From Microcebus murinus (taxonomy: Eukaryota > Chordata > Mammalia > Primates > Cheirogaleidae), in contig NC_134122.1 of NCBI RefSeq assembly GCF_040939455.1, positions 30,546,001-30,610,000 on the forward strand: a stretch of 64,000 bases of DNA, written 5' to 3'. Position numbers and translations under genes: made by a program. Every line of letters begins with the position of its first letter. Position 1 is the first letter of the stretch. This document shows positions 37,906-50,259 of the stretch, one piece after another. The notes under the pieces are model-generated. The model was not told the origin of the DNA and ran no database searches. It saw only the letters and a list, made by a program, of their open reading frames with translations.

Positions 37906-38193
37906 TTTTTTGAGACAAGGTCTTGCTCAGGTTGCCTGGGCTAGAGTGTAGTGGTGTCATCACAGCTTACTGCAACCTCAAATTCCTGGGCTCAAGCGAT
38001 CTTCCTGCCTCACTCTCCTGAGTAGCTGGGACTACGGGTGAGCACCACGATGCCCAGCTAATTTTTTCTATTTTGAGTAGAGACAGAATCTCGTTCTTGC
38101 TCAGGCTGGTCTCGAACTCCTGAGGTCTAAGGATCCTCCTGCCTCGGCCTCCCAGAGTGCTAGGATTACAAGTGTGAGCCACCCCACCCGGCC
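37906..38193 (-). repeat. Alu, older type, inside L1
   Basis: Antisense dimer with 'gtcatcacagcttactgcaa', inserted next to L1 text that resumes as 'cttttaactttttgatggca'. Confidence 0.93.
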
Positions 38194-38918
38194 TGTCTTT
38201 TAACTTTTTGATGGCATCTTTTGTAGCACAAAATCTTAAAAATTTTATTGAAGTCCAATTTATCTATTTTCTTTTTGGTTTCTTGTGCTTTGGGCATCAT
38301 ATCTAACAGTCCACTGCCAAAACCAAGGTCATGAAGATTTACCCCTGTGTTTCTTTCCTATGTTTTATAGTTTTAACTCTTATATTTAGGTCTCCGATCT
38401 ATGTTGAGTTACTTTTTGTAGATGATGTGTGGCAGGACTTAAACTTCTTTCTTTTGCATGTGGATATCCAATTGTACTAGCACTATCTGTGGAAAAGATT
38501 ATTCTTTCCCCATTGAATGGTTTTGGCATCATTATCAAAAATCAGGCCAGGCATGGTCTTTTCACTAACTTCTGCTTTAATCATTATTATTTCCTTTCTT
38601 CTACTCACTTTGGGTTTAATTTATTCTTCTTTTTTCTTGTTCCTTAGGGTTGAAATTTAGGTTATTAATTTGAGGTCAATCTTTTTTGATGTAGACGTGT
38701 ATAGATATCAATTTCCCTATAAGCACTGCTTTAGCCGCATCTCATACGTTTTTGTACAGTGTGTATTTATATTCATTCATCTCAAAATATTTTTTAATTT
38801 CCATTATGATTTCTCCTTAAACCCGTTGATTATTTTCCATATCTTCTTAATGTCTATATAATCTGTAGTGAGAACACTTCTTTTTTTCTTTATCCATCAG
38901 GTTAGGATTTTTATCAAT

Positions 38919-39760
38919 TAAATTAATTAATTAATTAATTTTTATTATCGGCATATTATGGGGGTACAAATTTTAAGGTTTCAATAAATGCCCTTTCCCC
39001 CCTCCCCCCACAAGTCTGAGTTTCCAGCATGACCATCCCCCAGATGGTGCACATCTCACTCATTATGTATGTATATACCCGCCCCCCGCCCCCCTCCCAC
39101 CTGCCCAATACCCTAGTACTGTAGTACCTATGTGTCCACTTAGGTGCTGCTCAGTTAATACTAGTTTGCTGGTGAGTATATGTGGTGCTTGTTTTTCCAT
39201 TCTTGGGATACTTCACTTAGTAGTATGGGTTCCAGCTCTAACCAGGAAAATATAAGATGTGCTATATCACCGTTGTTTCTTACAGCTGAATAGTACTCCA
39301 TGGTATATATATACTACATTTTATTAATTCATTCTTGGATTGATGGGCACTTGGGTTGTTTTTATAGCCTTGCAATTATGAATTGTGCTGCTATAAACAT
39401 TCGAGTGCAGGTGTCTTTTTTGTAGAGTGTCATTGGATCTTTTGGGTAGATGCCCAGCAATGGGATTGCTGGATCAAATGGTAGATCCACTTGTATCGCC
39501 TTAAGGTATCTCCATATTGCTTTCCACAGAGGTTGAACTAGTTTGCAGTCCCACCAGCAGTGTAGGAGTGTTCCTCTCTCTCTGCATCCATGCCAGCATT
39601 TATTGTTTGGAGACTTTTTGATAAAGGCCATTCTCACTGGAGTTAAGTGATATATCATTGTGGTTTTGATTTGCATTTCTCTGATGATTAGAGATGTTGA
39701 GCATTTTTTCATATGTTTGTTGGCCATTCTTCTGTCTTCTTTAGAAAAGTTTCTGTTCAA
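38919..39760 (-). mobile_element. Younger lemur-type L1, 5'-truncated 3' end
   Basis: On minus it encodes the last part of ORF2 (132 open codons 39760-39362, with [14 protein letters not shown]) with a frameshift near the end. A 3' UTR with a G-rich run (CCC/GGG block at 39078-39099) and an AATT-type tail follow. The interrupted older L1 resumes as 'gtcaattttattaatctttc'. Confidence 0.85.
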
Positions 39761-40212
39761 GTCAATTTTATTAATCTTTCAAACAACCAATTTTTGTCTG
39801 TGGTAATTTGTTCTGTTTATTTTCTATTTTATTGATTTTGCTTTTATTTTCATTATTTCCTTCTTTTATGCTTACTTTGGGTTGACCTTTCTCTAGATTC
39901 TAAAGATGGAAATTTCACTCATTGGTTTTAGACTTTTCATTTTTCTCTTTCTCACTCCCCAAATATAAACATTAAAAGCTACAAGTTTTTCACTCTAAAC
40001 ATTGTGTTAACTGAACCCCACAATTATTTTATTGTGGTTAAAAAAACCCCACATAACACCACAACTTTTTATTTGTTGAATTTTCATTATCATTCAACTC
40101 AAAATCTTTTATAATTTTTCTTATAATTCCTTCTTTGATCCATGGATTATTTAGAAATGTGTTGTTTAGGTTCCGAATGTTTTTTTCCTAGATACATTAT
40201 TGTTACCAATTT

Positions 40213-40546
40213 TTTTTTTTTTTTTTTTTTGAGACAGAGTCTCGCTTTGTTGCCCAGGCTAGAGTGAGTGCCGTGGCGTCAGCCTAGCTCACAGCAACCT
40301 CAAACTCCTGGGCTCGAGTGATCCTTCTGCCTCAGCCTCCCGGGTAGCTGGGACTACAGGCATGCGCCACCATGCCCGGCTAATTTTTTATATATATATC
40401 AGTTGGCCAATTAATTTCTTTCTATTTATAGTAGAGACGGGGTCTCACTCTTGCTCAGGCTGGTTTCGAACTCCTGACGTTGAGCAATCCGCCCGCCTCG
40501 GCCTCCCAAGAGCTAGGATTACAGGCGTGAGCCACAGCGCCCGGCC
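40213..40546 (-). repeat. Alu, young strepsirrhine type, nested in L1
   Basis: Antisense dimer with target duplication TATTGTTACCAATTT (40198-40212 and 40547-40561), ACTC-duplicated right arm and TA-rich linker. Confidence 0.97.
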
Positions 40547-41112
40547 TATTGTTACCAATTTTAATTGAATTCCATTGTGGTTGGAGGACTTATTCCTTAA
40601 GATTTTAATTTTTAAAAAATATATGGAATCACTGGTCAAGTAGATGGTGTATCCCAGTGGCCACACTATGTGTATTTGGGAAGAAAACATATATTCTGCA
40701 TTTGTTAGATGGTGTATTTTATAGGTGTTAATTAGATCAAGGTTATTCATATATTTTATGTCCTTATTGATTTTCATCTGTGAGTTCTATCAATTACTGA
40801 GGGAACTGTGTTAAAATCTCCAGCTATGATTATGGATTTGTTTATTTCTCCATTTAATTCTGACAATTTTTGCTTCATGTATCTTTAAGTTCTATTACTA
40901 GGTACATACGTGTTTATAATTGTTATGTCTTCTTGATGAATTATTATGAGATTTCCCTCCTTATATTTGTAGAATATATCTTTTCCTATACATTTATTTT
41001 CAGCCTGTGTCTTTATATTTAAAGTGAATCCTTTGTAGACAGCATATGGTAGGGTCTTTCTCTTTTATCCAACTGACAGTTTGCGCCTTTTAATTGAAGT
41101 GTTTAGCCGTAT

Positions 41113-41651
41113 GCGGAAAAGAGTTATCATAAGATCTATCTTTAGAAAACCCTACTTACAAAGTTGGCCTTTGGCTGGCATCTAGGACTTGGCTCCCACA
41201 GTGTTCCCAGCCAACAGTTAACAGATAAGGGTGGTTCACTGTACCTAGAGCATTTGTACAAACAATATGGTTTGTGCCAAACACCTGTCTTCCTTCTGGG
41301 AGTCTGAAGTTCTGAGAAGTGCTAGGTAGAGGGTGTCTACCCGCCCAGCCCAAAATAAAAAACTTGGACATTGAGTCTCTAACGGGCTTTCTTGCACAGG
41401 ATCGCATACATGCTGCTGCATTTTCATGGTGGGAAGAAGAGCGTGTTCTGTGAGATCCTTTACGGGAGGGAGAGAACATAAGGAAGTCTGTACATGGATT
41501 TCTCCAGATTCCACCCGTGACTGTATCCCTTGTGATCCAACCATGCATCCTTAATACATCAATGTAATAAATCTCAGCCATGAATACAATACTGAGTCCC
41601 TTGGGTCTTTCTAGTGAGTCTCTGAACATAGAGGTGGTCTTGAGGGCCCTG
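41113..41651 (+). mobile_element. ERVL-type solo LTR nested in L1
   Basis: 'aggacttggctcccacagtg', 'taacagataagggtggttca', 'gagagaacataaggaagtct' and the polyA region 'gtaataaatctcagccatga' fit an ERVL-class LTR. L1 text lies on both sides. Confidence 0.75.
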
Positions 41652-42150
41652 ACACAAGTCCATTTACATTTGATATAACTATTGACATGATTGGGTTTGG
41701 GTCTACCAAGTCATTTATCTTATGTTCGTCCCATCTTTTTGTCTTGTTTGTTTGTTTTGGTTTTTGTTCCTAAATTCCTCCTTTCCTGGCTTCTTTTGGG
41801 TTAAGTGCACATTTATTTTAGAATTTCAGTTAACTTATCTACTGGGGTTTTTTTTTTTGCTATATCTCTTTACATTACCTGCTTAGTGGTTACTCTAGGG
41901 AATACAGCATACATCACTAACTTTGCACAGTACACTTAGAGGTAATATTATACCATTTGACATAAAATCCAAGATGCAATGGTATAAATCCGTTTCTTTT
42001 CATCCTTCGTGCTATAGTTATATGTATTACATCATCATATATAATAAGCCCTTCAATACTATGCTTTCATTTTTGCTTTAAATTGTCATATATATTTTTT
42101 AAAACTCAAGAGTTAAAAGATTGTCTTTCCTATTTACTCACATATTTGCA

Positions 42151-45100
42151 CTTTGTCATGTCCTTCATTCCTTCCTCTGAAGGACTCTGACTCATTTGAG
42201 CCTTCCAATAGTTCGATAAGGCAGGGCAAGCAAGTGCCCTTAGTGCCACTGCAGGAAACTGCAGTCCAAATTCTTAGCCTCCTAAGGGGTACAGTCAGGG
42301 TGCTGGCTCTAGATGCTGGGAGCACTCCACAGCCCAGGGCTTCCTCGCCACACACTGTCTCTTGGGACCCTGGAAGCACAAGCTTCCTGGATATTCCAAC
42401 AGACTCCGTGAGTTTTGGGGTCAAGCAATGGGGCAGAGTGTGTCTGTCTCTAGAGCCAGACCCTTGCTGTCCCGGAGCAGTCCAGTGATGGGGGAGGGTC
42501 TGTCTCTCTGTCTCCAGGAAGAAATCCAGCTGTGTGGGTCTCTCAGGAAGAATGTCCTTTCACTTCCCCTTTTAATGAACTCCTTGGCCATCAGATTTTG
42601 TGGATCAGCAGAATCTGGTCCTTTCGTGTCCTCCAAGTAAGAGCTATTACGTCTCTAGAAGGAGAAGGATGAACTGTAGACTCAAGGCATGATGGGAAAA
42701 CCAGATGTTTGGGCTTCTTGTCCCCTTCTGTCCTGGGACTCCTTGCCTTCTTAGGACTGGGCCTCCATAGCTGCAGGCCACCAGGAAGACCCTGTGCACA
42801 TGCTCACAGGCTTTCCCTTCTCCTGCACCCACCTGCTTTGACTGGGAGCATCTCTTCCCAACTCCACTTTCGGGGAAATCAGGTTGGTAGTTTGAAATCA
42901 GCCATGGTGGAAATATTTACACCATGGAAACCAGTAAACACTGCCAATCAGAGCTCTCCCCACAGAGCCAATTGTTAGACATTTACCAACACATTGCTGG
43001 CCCCACCTTACCTTGGTCAACCAAGACCTGACAAGATGTTTGCTAATAATCATTAGTGTTGGCATCTGTCTCCCCTGGGTGGAGTTCCTGTGTCCCTCTC
43101 CCTAGCGGGTCAGGTTGGCTCTGGGGGACAGCACCAGCCAGGATGTGACAATTGGAGGTCAGACCAGCATGCCCTGAATTGGGAAGGACAAGATGATATG
43201 TGCAGAGAACAGATAGTTTCTGCAACAGATGTTTCATACATATATGCACACACACTCACACGCACCTGGTTTACTAATACTTGTAGGTTTATTTCAATGG
43301 ATATTGGGACAAATGCAGCTAGTACACCAAAGCTGTACTTTAATATGGATTTTGTGGATATTGTTGGATGAAGCCAATTTTTATAAAACTGTTAAGTGTA
43401 CAGTAGATTGAGTGGTGGGAAGAAATGGTACAACTTATGACAGTTTTGAGAGAATGGATGAAGTTTGGCTGTTGGTCATGGGGCACTAGTGGCAAAGTTT
43501 AGGCAGGGGAGTGAACAGGGCTGGTTTACATTTCGAGAAGAGCTTTCCTGCCACTGTGTGCAGAACAGATTGGAGGGAGGAGACTCAGCCACATGCCACT
43601 ATTGAGCTGGCCTCTCCTGCCCAGTTCTGTCCTTGAGCTAGGATGCCCCAGTCCCTTTCCCCCTGGGGACTCCTGCCTGTCCTGTTCTGATGCTTCCTTG
43701 ATCCCCCACTTTGGACCTGGTAGGGACCTGGCAGTAGCCATGATGACCCCTTGTTAAGTTACTGCAGGCTAGGAGCTGTGCCAGGAACAAGACATGCATC
43801 GGCTCACTCGCTCCTCCTGACTCCCCGAGGAGGGAAAGGGTTTATCTCCACTTCCTGATGGCAAAGCCAATGCTGGTACAGCCAGGATCTGAGCCCAGGC
43901 CTAAACACCTCCAAAGCCTGTGCTCTCGATGCCTCTGCTCCCCAGACCTTATCATGTAATATTGCCATTATTTGTTTATGTCCTTGTGTTCCCAGTGGAC
44001 TCTGAGCTCTGGAATCTGGCAAAGAGTCTGAAATGGGTCTGTCCCTGGGTCCCAGGATGCCGGCGCTGGATGGGGCTTCCTCATCTGAGGCTTGAATTTC
44101 CTACGTGGAGGTCTGTCAAGAGGCACTTGTGTCCCTCCCTTGGCGGGGCTCTCACCACCATCCCAGAGGGGCGGATCTGCCTCTGGATGGCTTCACCTCT
44201 TGACCCCTGGTTCCCCTGGGCCTTCAACATCTAGGAGGTGGCAGTGACACTGACACAAAAGGATCACCTCAGCCCCAGTGGTCTGCTGCCATCCCAGTTC
44301 ACCACCCAGGCTGGGCCGGATGATTAGCAGTTCCTTTGGGTTCAGCCACTATCTGTGCTTCCTGTTGCTGTTCCCATTGCGTTCTTCAAAGCCAGAGACC
44401 AAAGGCCAAGGCACTCCACAGCTGCCACTTGTCATCTCCCCGCACCCCCAACTCCACCTGGGCCACACCCCTTCCGGGACTGGGTTTGGGGTATGTGGGC
44501 AGAGGTTCATCCGACAAGGGCTCATTGTGCTCTCCCTGCGACGTGAACACCACTCGTCCTGGCGTTTGCCCCTGTTGACATCGGCCTGTTGCCGTGAAGT
44601 CAGCGACTCAGAAGTCCACCTGGGGCTTCTGAATTCCCAAGCCAGCAAGGGGCTGCCTTCCCTCCTCAGAGACCCCTTCTCTCCTCCCACTCTTTCTGCC
44701 ACCCAGATCTTCTAACTCAGGGGAAACCGTTTCTGCACTTGGTGCTCAGGCTGTCACTCTGTCACCTCCAGGTAAGTGGCTCTCAGGACTCTGGGACTGT
44801 CCCCAGGACCCTGTGACTGTGTGTGTGAATTTGGCAGTGAAGAGGGAGGGGACCTCAGGTAGCAGTGACACCCCTAGTCTGCACTCCTGACTCCTGCCCC
44901 CTGCATTCCCCAGCCCAGTGCCATCGTCCTCCTGGCACCCTCCTACCATCTCCTGCTGCTTCAAACCACAGGCATCTGCCCACCTTTAGTTAAGAGGCAG
45001 GAGTAGGAATGCAAGAGGGAACTGGTGTGGCTTGAGCAAAGCTGGTGGCTGATAGGGTCGAGAGGAAGGGATGGATATGAGAGAAGGTGGCATCGGCACC

Positions 45101-45165
45101 AGCCAACAAAGTGCTCTCACCTGGCGCCATGGCAAAGGCACAGGTTCTTTCCCAGGGAGATGGAG
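42151..45165. other. Intergenic DNA, mostly unassigned
   Basis: A reverse MIR lies at 43765-43930 ('gagggaaagggtttatctcc', 'cagccaggatctgagcccag') and an L2-like trace at 43945-44030. A short (CA)n-like run is at 43241-43263. Open frames (e.g. 44278-44715) have no splice or family support. Confidence 0.45.
43765..43930 (-). repeat. MIR fragment
   Basis: Reverse MIR: 'ggctaggagctgtgccagga', 'aaagggtttatctccacttc' and 'ggatctgagcccaggcctaa'. Confidence 0.7.
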
Positions 45166-45169
45166 GACC

Positions 45170-45290
45170 AGCCTGGCTCCATCAGAGCTTTGGGGTCTTG
45201 GGAAAGTCATCTGACTCTCTGAACCTCAGTTTCCTCACCAGTGAAATGGATCAGAGGATCAGATGAGTTCAGAGGAGCCAAGTGGGGCTT
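45170..45290 (+). repeat. MIR fragment
   Basis: 'gggaaagtcatctgactctc' and 'cctcagtttcctcaccagtg' match the MIR core. Confidence 0.75.
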
Positions 45291-45389
45291 TAGAGAAATA
45301 GCTGGAAAGATGCTGGCCTGGTGGCATTTCATGGGGTCGCTCACTGAGGCTTGAACACCCCCCTCCCACTGCCATCCTGTGAGTTGGGC

Positions 45390-45540
45390 TGTCACATCCT
45401 CATCTTTCAGTAGGTGGGATGAGCTTCAGAGAGGCTAAACATCTTGCCTGGGGCCACCAAGAGAGCAAAGAGTAGGGGCAGGACTCGAACACAGGACAGT
45501 CTACCTCTAGCGTCACACCCTTCCCATGGTGCTACATTCT
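45390..45540 (-). repeat. MIR fragment
   Basis: Reverse core: 'gagcttcagagaggctaaac' and 'ggcaggactcgaacacagga'. Confidence 0.7.
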
Positions 45541-45544
45541 AAAG

Positions 45545-45925
45545 TTCCAACCTGACCAAGTCACCCCTCTGCCTTGACTTTGTATCTGTGGCCTCCAGGG
45601 CCTGGAACACCCTTCTCTGCCGAGTCTCTTCTCTAAGCCCCCAAATCCCACTCCCCTTGGTCAGCCTAACTCAGCACAAGGGGCACCTCCTCCAGGAAGT
45701 TTTCTCTGAATGCGTCTGCTTGCCAGGGTGGCCCAGGTGTCCCTCCTCTACCTGATACTCACCACCTGTATCACAATTGTGTCTGTCTCTCAGGGCTCAG
45801 TATGAGAGTGTCCTGAGGGCAACACCTGTGTGTTGTCCCCTTGGTGTGCCTGGGATGGGCAGAGCACCTGGCGCATAGTGGTGTTCAACGAGGGATGGAT
45901 GGACGGATGAATGGATGAATAACTA
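45545..45925 (+). repeat. L2 LINE 3' end
   Basis: 'aagtcacccctctgccttga', 'tcctccaggaagttttctct', 'agcacctggcgcatagtggt' and a GGAT/GAAT tail follow the L2 3' end. Confidence 0.8.
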
Positions 45926-46439
45926 ACTAGTTTGATTAAGTTTTATTAGTGGGTTTGTGGGAAGGGTTTGTTATCCCTACCAAGAAACATATTTGCATTT
46001 AAACAAAGGGAGGATTATTTAAGTGGTGATTGTTAATTATCTGTATCAGACTAGCAGGGCGAGGAGGGAGAAATTTTTTCAACCCCTTGAAACACACTTT
46101 ACCTACCCTGAGCATGATCTTGAAACAGCTGTCACGCAGCCCCAGGCACCAAGAAAAGGACAACCCTGATATCGTTGGTTCCATCTTCCAAGTCATTTTC
46201 CTTCTCCTTAAGGTTTATTCAAGGGCCAGTAGGGCCAGACTAACTTGAAGTCCATTTTTAGGGGCCCAGAAAGGCCCCACTGGCCTCAACTATTTGCACT
46301 TCTGCTGTCTAATACCTGAAAAACCCCCATCAGGGCTTAATTCTTTTAGCTTAAGGCTCTGGTTCCTGCTAGATGGTGAAGACTTAAATGTGTGCCATGT
46401 TTTGAAATTTCCTAAAAGCTCTCACATCCATAATTGCTT

Positions 46440-46610
46440 TGGATTCTCACAACTTGAGACCACATGCCATAGGTAGCACCATCCATCCCCACCCCCACTT
46501 CATAAATGAGGAAATCAAAGCTTAGGAGTAGTGAACAATTTGCCCAAGTTCACATAGATAGTTTTTAGCAGGTCTGAGACTAGAACATTCCACTACACCA
46601 TAGACACCCC
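46440..46610 (-). repeat. MIR fragment
   Basis: Reverse core 'cttcataaatgaggaaatca' and 'tttgcccaagttcacataga'. Confidence 0.75.
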
Positions 46611-46877
46611 TTTATGGGGCTATAGACTGACCTTCAGCCCAGGAAGATTCATGTGATTCTTATCTTTAATGTACCCTCTAGGTTTCTTCATTATCAAGTT
46701 AATACTTTTCTCTTTGCCATGAACAAGTAATTTGTGGGGAGACATTTTGAGACTCTGTAAATATCCTGTTCCTTGTCATACTTCCGCTCACTGGCTTTAG
46801 CACATAACTCTGCCACTTCTTCTATGTGTATTAGTTGGCATTCTACAGAAGGCAGAGCTTTCCCTTCTTCCCCATGC

Positions 46878-47290
46878 ATTCATTTGCTAGGGCTCCGTAA
46901 CTAAGTGCCACAGGCGAGGGGGCTTAAACAACAGAAATTTACCATGTCATAGTCTTGAGGCTGGAAGTCCAAGATAAAGGTGTCAGCAGGGTTCGTTCCT
47001 TCAGAAGGCTGTGAGAGAAGGATCTGTTCTAGAACTTGCCCCTTGGTTTGTAGATGGCTATTTTCTACCTGTGTATTCACATCACCTTCCATCTGTCCAT
47101 ATTTGTCTCTGTGTCAAAATTTCCCCTTTCTATTAGGACACCAGTCATATTAGATTAAGGCCCCCTTGCTAATGACCTCATTTTAACCTGATTATGATTG
47201 CAAAGACCCTGTCTCCAAATTCTGAAGTACTGTGGTTTAGGAGATTCCAACATATCTTTTTCTTGGGAGGGCACATTTTTTCATTTATTT
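46878..47290 (-). mobile_element. MLT1-type solo LTR
   Basis: Reverse MLT1 order: 'ttgctagggctccgtaacta', 'cttaaacaacagaaatttac', 'ggctggaagtccaagataaa', 'aggacaccagtcatattaga' and 'ctgtctccaaattctgaagt'. Confidence 0.85.
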
Positions 47291-47784
47291 ATGGACTTAA
47301 TACAGATTTTTATTTTATTCAATCCATCACTGACACTGTTAGTCACTGTTGGTCCCAAATCTGGCCAGCATGAGCTCCTGTGAACTGGCTCTTGTGTCCT
47401 ATTTGACACATCCCTGAGATTCTAGAAGAACATTCTTACAAAAAGATATCCCAGCCTCTACTTTTCCTGCCCTGGGACTGGAATCAGCCACTTCTTCGAG
47501 GAAAAATGTTTTGTTAGTTGTGCTCATTGCTTCTGGGTGCCCTTGGCAGGCAGAGCTGGGGGCACATCTCGTAGACAGCTGTGACGGATATACCGAGACC
47601 TCTGCTTCCAATGCAGCGTCCCTGGGTTTATTCTCTCCTTCCCCCTTCCAGATTTTCAGCTCCCTTCTCCAACAGTGAGGACACGGCTCCTGTTGTCCTC
47701 ATCTGCAAAGGTCTCAAATTCAAGAAGCCCCTTGCTTTGAGCTATTAGTCACTTGTGTGAAGAGTGGATACCTTTGATCACCTA

Positions 47785-48080
<296 letters not shown>

Positions 48081-48376
48081 GACAGAGTCTTGCTTTGTTG
48101 CCCAGGCTAGAGTGAGTGCCGTGGCGTCAGCCTAGCTTACAGCAACCTCAAACTCCTGGGCTCAAGCAATCCTCCTGCCTCAGCCTCCCGAGTAGCTGGG
48201 ACTACAGGCATGCGCCACCATACCCGGCTAATTTTTTCTGTATATGTTAGTTGGCCAATTAATTTCTTTCTATTTATAGTGGAGACGGGGTCTTGCTCTT
48301 GCTCAGGCTGGTTTCGAACTCCTGACCTCAAGCAATCCACCCACCTCTGCCTCCCAGAGTGCTAGGATTACAGGCG
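48081..48376 (-). repeat. Alu, young strepsirrhine type, 5'-truncated
   Basis: Antisense dimer. Target duplication TTTGATCACCT at 47773-47783 and 48377-48387. About 20 bases of the usual GGCCGGGCGC... start are missing. Confidence 0.96.
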
Positions 48377-48714
48377 TTTGATCACCTTTCTGTAGAGTAG
48401 GTTTTGATGAAGAAGGGACGGACAGGAGACGAAGATCACCAGGGACTCAAGAGAGAGAGAGAGAGCTTCAGCTCTCTAACCACTCCCCAGAGAAGGAAAT
48501 TCCTTCCCTGCCTGAAGGAGCACCCGTGCCAAGGGGAGGACTGGGGAAAACCCTGCTGCTCCCCACCTGCCTGCGCCCTGCCAACTTCCAATCTGATAAG
48601 CCAGACTGTTGGGTGAAAGTCAGTCACCTGAGCGAGGCAGGTGAGGTCTTAGAGACTGGATGTGGCTTGAATAAAGCCATTAAGGCCCTGCTTCCTTTTG
48701 AATAAGGATTTTGA

Positions 48715-49079
<365 letters not shown>

Positions 49080-49607
49080 CTTTGTCTATTGAGAGAAAAC
49101 CTACAGAACAGAAAACTCAGCATTTTATGCCCTTTAAAGCATACAATTGAGTAGTATACTCACAACTTGTGAATATTTCATCTCCTTGATCTAATCCCAG
49201 AATATTTCCATCACCCCAAAAAGAAACTCCATATACCCCCAAAGCCTCCCTTCCCCCAGGCTTTGGCAACCAAAAATCTACTTTAAGTCCTTATGGATTT
49301 GCCTGGTCTGAACATTTCTTATAAATGGAGTCATGTAATATGCAGCCCTTTGTGTCTGACTTCTGTCACTTCATGTAATGTCTTCAGGATTGACCCTTGT
49401 TGTAGCATGTACTTTATTCCCTTTTATGGCTGAGTTCCATTGTGTAAATGTAGCACCATTGGTTTATCCATTCATCAGTTGATGGATACTCAAGTTATTT
49501 CCACTTTTTGGCTATTTTGAATAATGCTGATATGAATATTTGTGTGCAAGTTTTTGTGTGAACATACATTTTCAATTTGTTTGGCTACATAACCAATAGT
49601 TTTACAT

Positions 49608-49620
49608 ATATATATATATA

Positions 49621-49657
<37 letters not shown>
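49608..49657 (+). repeat. (TA)n(TG)n(TA)n microsatellite
   Basis: Alternating TA and TG dinucleotides within the L1 fragment. Confidence 0.93.
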
Positions 49658-49658
<1 letters not shown>

Positions 49659-49689
49659 CATATAACTACTGGTCTTTGTCCATTTTATG

Positions 49690-50103
49690 CTCTTAAAACA
49701 GAATGGCCGAGACCGGGTAACTTATAAAGAACAGAGATTTATTTCTTACAGTTCTGGAGATAGGAAGTCCAACATCAAGAGATCTGCATGGGATGAGGGC
49801 TTTCTTGCTGCCTCATCCCATGGTGGAAGGTGGAAGGGCAAGAGAACTCATGGGTGGAGCGGGGAAAGGGAGAGAGGGAGGGAGGGAGAGAGGGGGAGGA
49901 AGGGTGCTAAACTCATCCTTATATCAGCAGCCCAGTCTGGCAATAACTACCTGACTCCTGCACTCGCTACGTCAATCCATTCATGAGGGCAGAGGCCCCC
50001 ATAACCTAATCATCTCTTAGAGGTCCCACCTCTCAACACTGTTGCACTGGGGATAAGTTTCCAACACACAAACTTGGAGGGACACATTCAAACCACAGCA
50101 CTG
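49690..50103 (-). mobile_element. MaLR (MST/MLT-type) solo LTR inside L1
   Basis: Reverse order: 'gaccgggtaacttataaaga', 'ccatggtggaaggtggaagg', 'cataacctaatcatctctta' and 'gagggacacattcaaaccac'. Includes a GGGA-rich stretch near 49866-49906. Confidence 0.8.
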
Positions 50104-50259
50104 GGTTATATCATAACTCTACATTTAAGCTTTTGATGGAGTGCCGAACTTTTCACAGTGGCTGCACTATTTTTTACATTTCCACCAGCAGTGTATGAGG
50201 GCTCCTAAGTCCTTGCCAACACTTGTTATTTTCCATTTCTTAAAATTGTAGTTAAAAAA

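Larger units (their letters stand above)
38194..42150 (-). mobile_element. Old L1 ORF2/3' region with three nested insertions
   Basis: Reverse L1: 'gcatgtggatatccaattgt', 'ttgggtttaatttattcttc', 'caattccattgtggttggag'-like text near 40567, and 'gggtctaccaagtcatttat' near 41700. It is interrupted by a younger L1 3' end (38919-39760), an Alu (40213-40546) and an ERVL-type LTR (41113-41651). No open reading frame of length survives. Confidence 0.85.
49110..50250 (-). mobile_element. Old L1 3' end split by an LTR
   Basis: Reverse L1 text: 'ccatcaccccaaaaagaaac', 'ttcattggtttatccattca'-like near 49455, and beyond the LTR 'ccaccagcagtgtatgaggg'. It carries (TA)n(TG)n(TA)n at 49608-49657. Confidence 0.8.

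Noticed and set aside
39362..39760. 132-codon minus-strand open frame
   Set aside because: C-terminal end of a 5'-truncated L1 ORF2, not a host gene.
44278..44715. 145-codon plus-strand open frame
   Set aside because: No family match, no splice sites of note, composition like surrounding GC-rich noncoding DNA.
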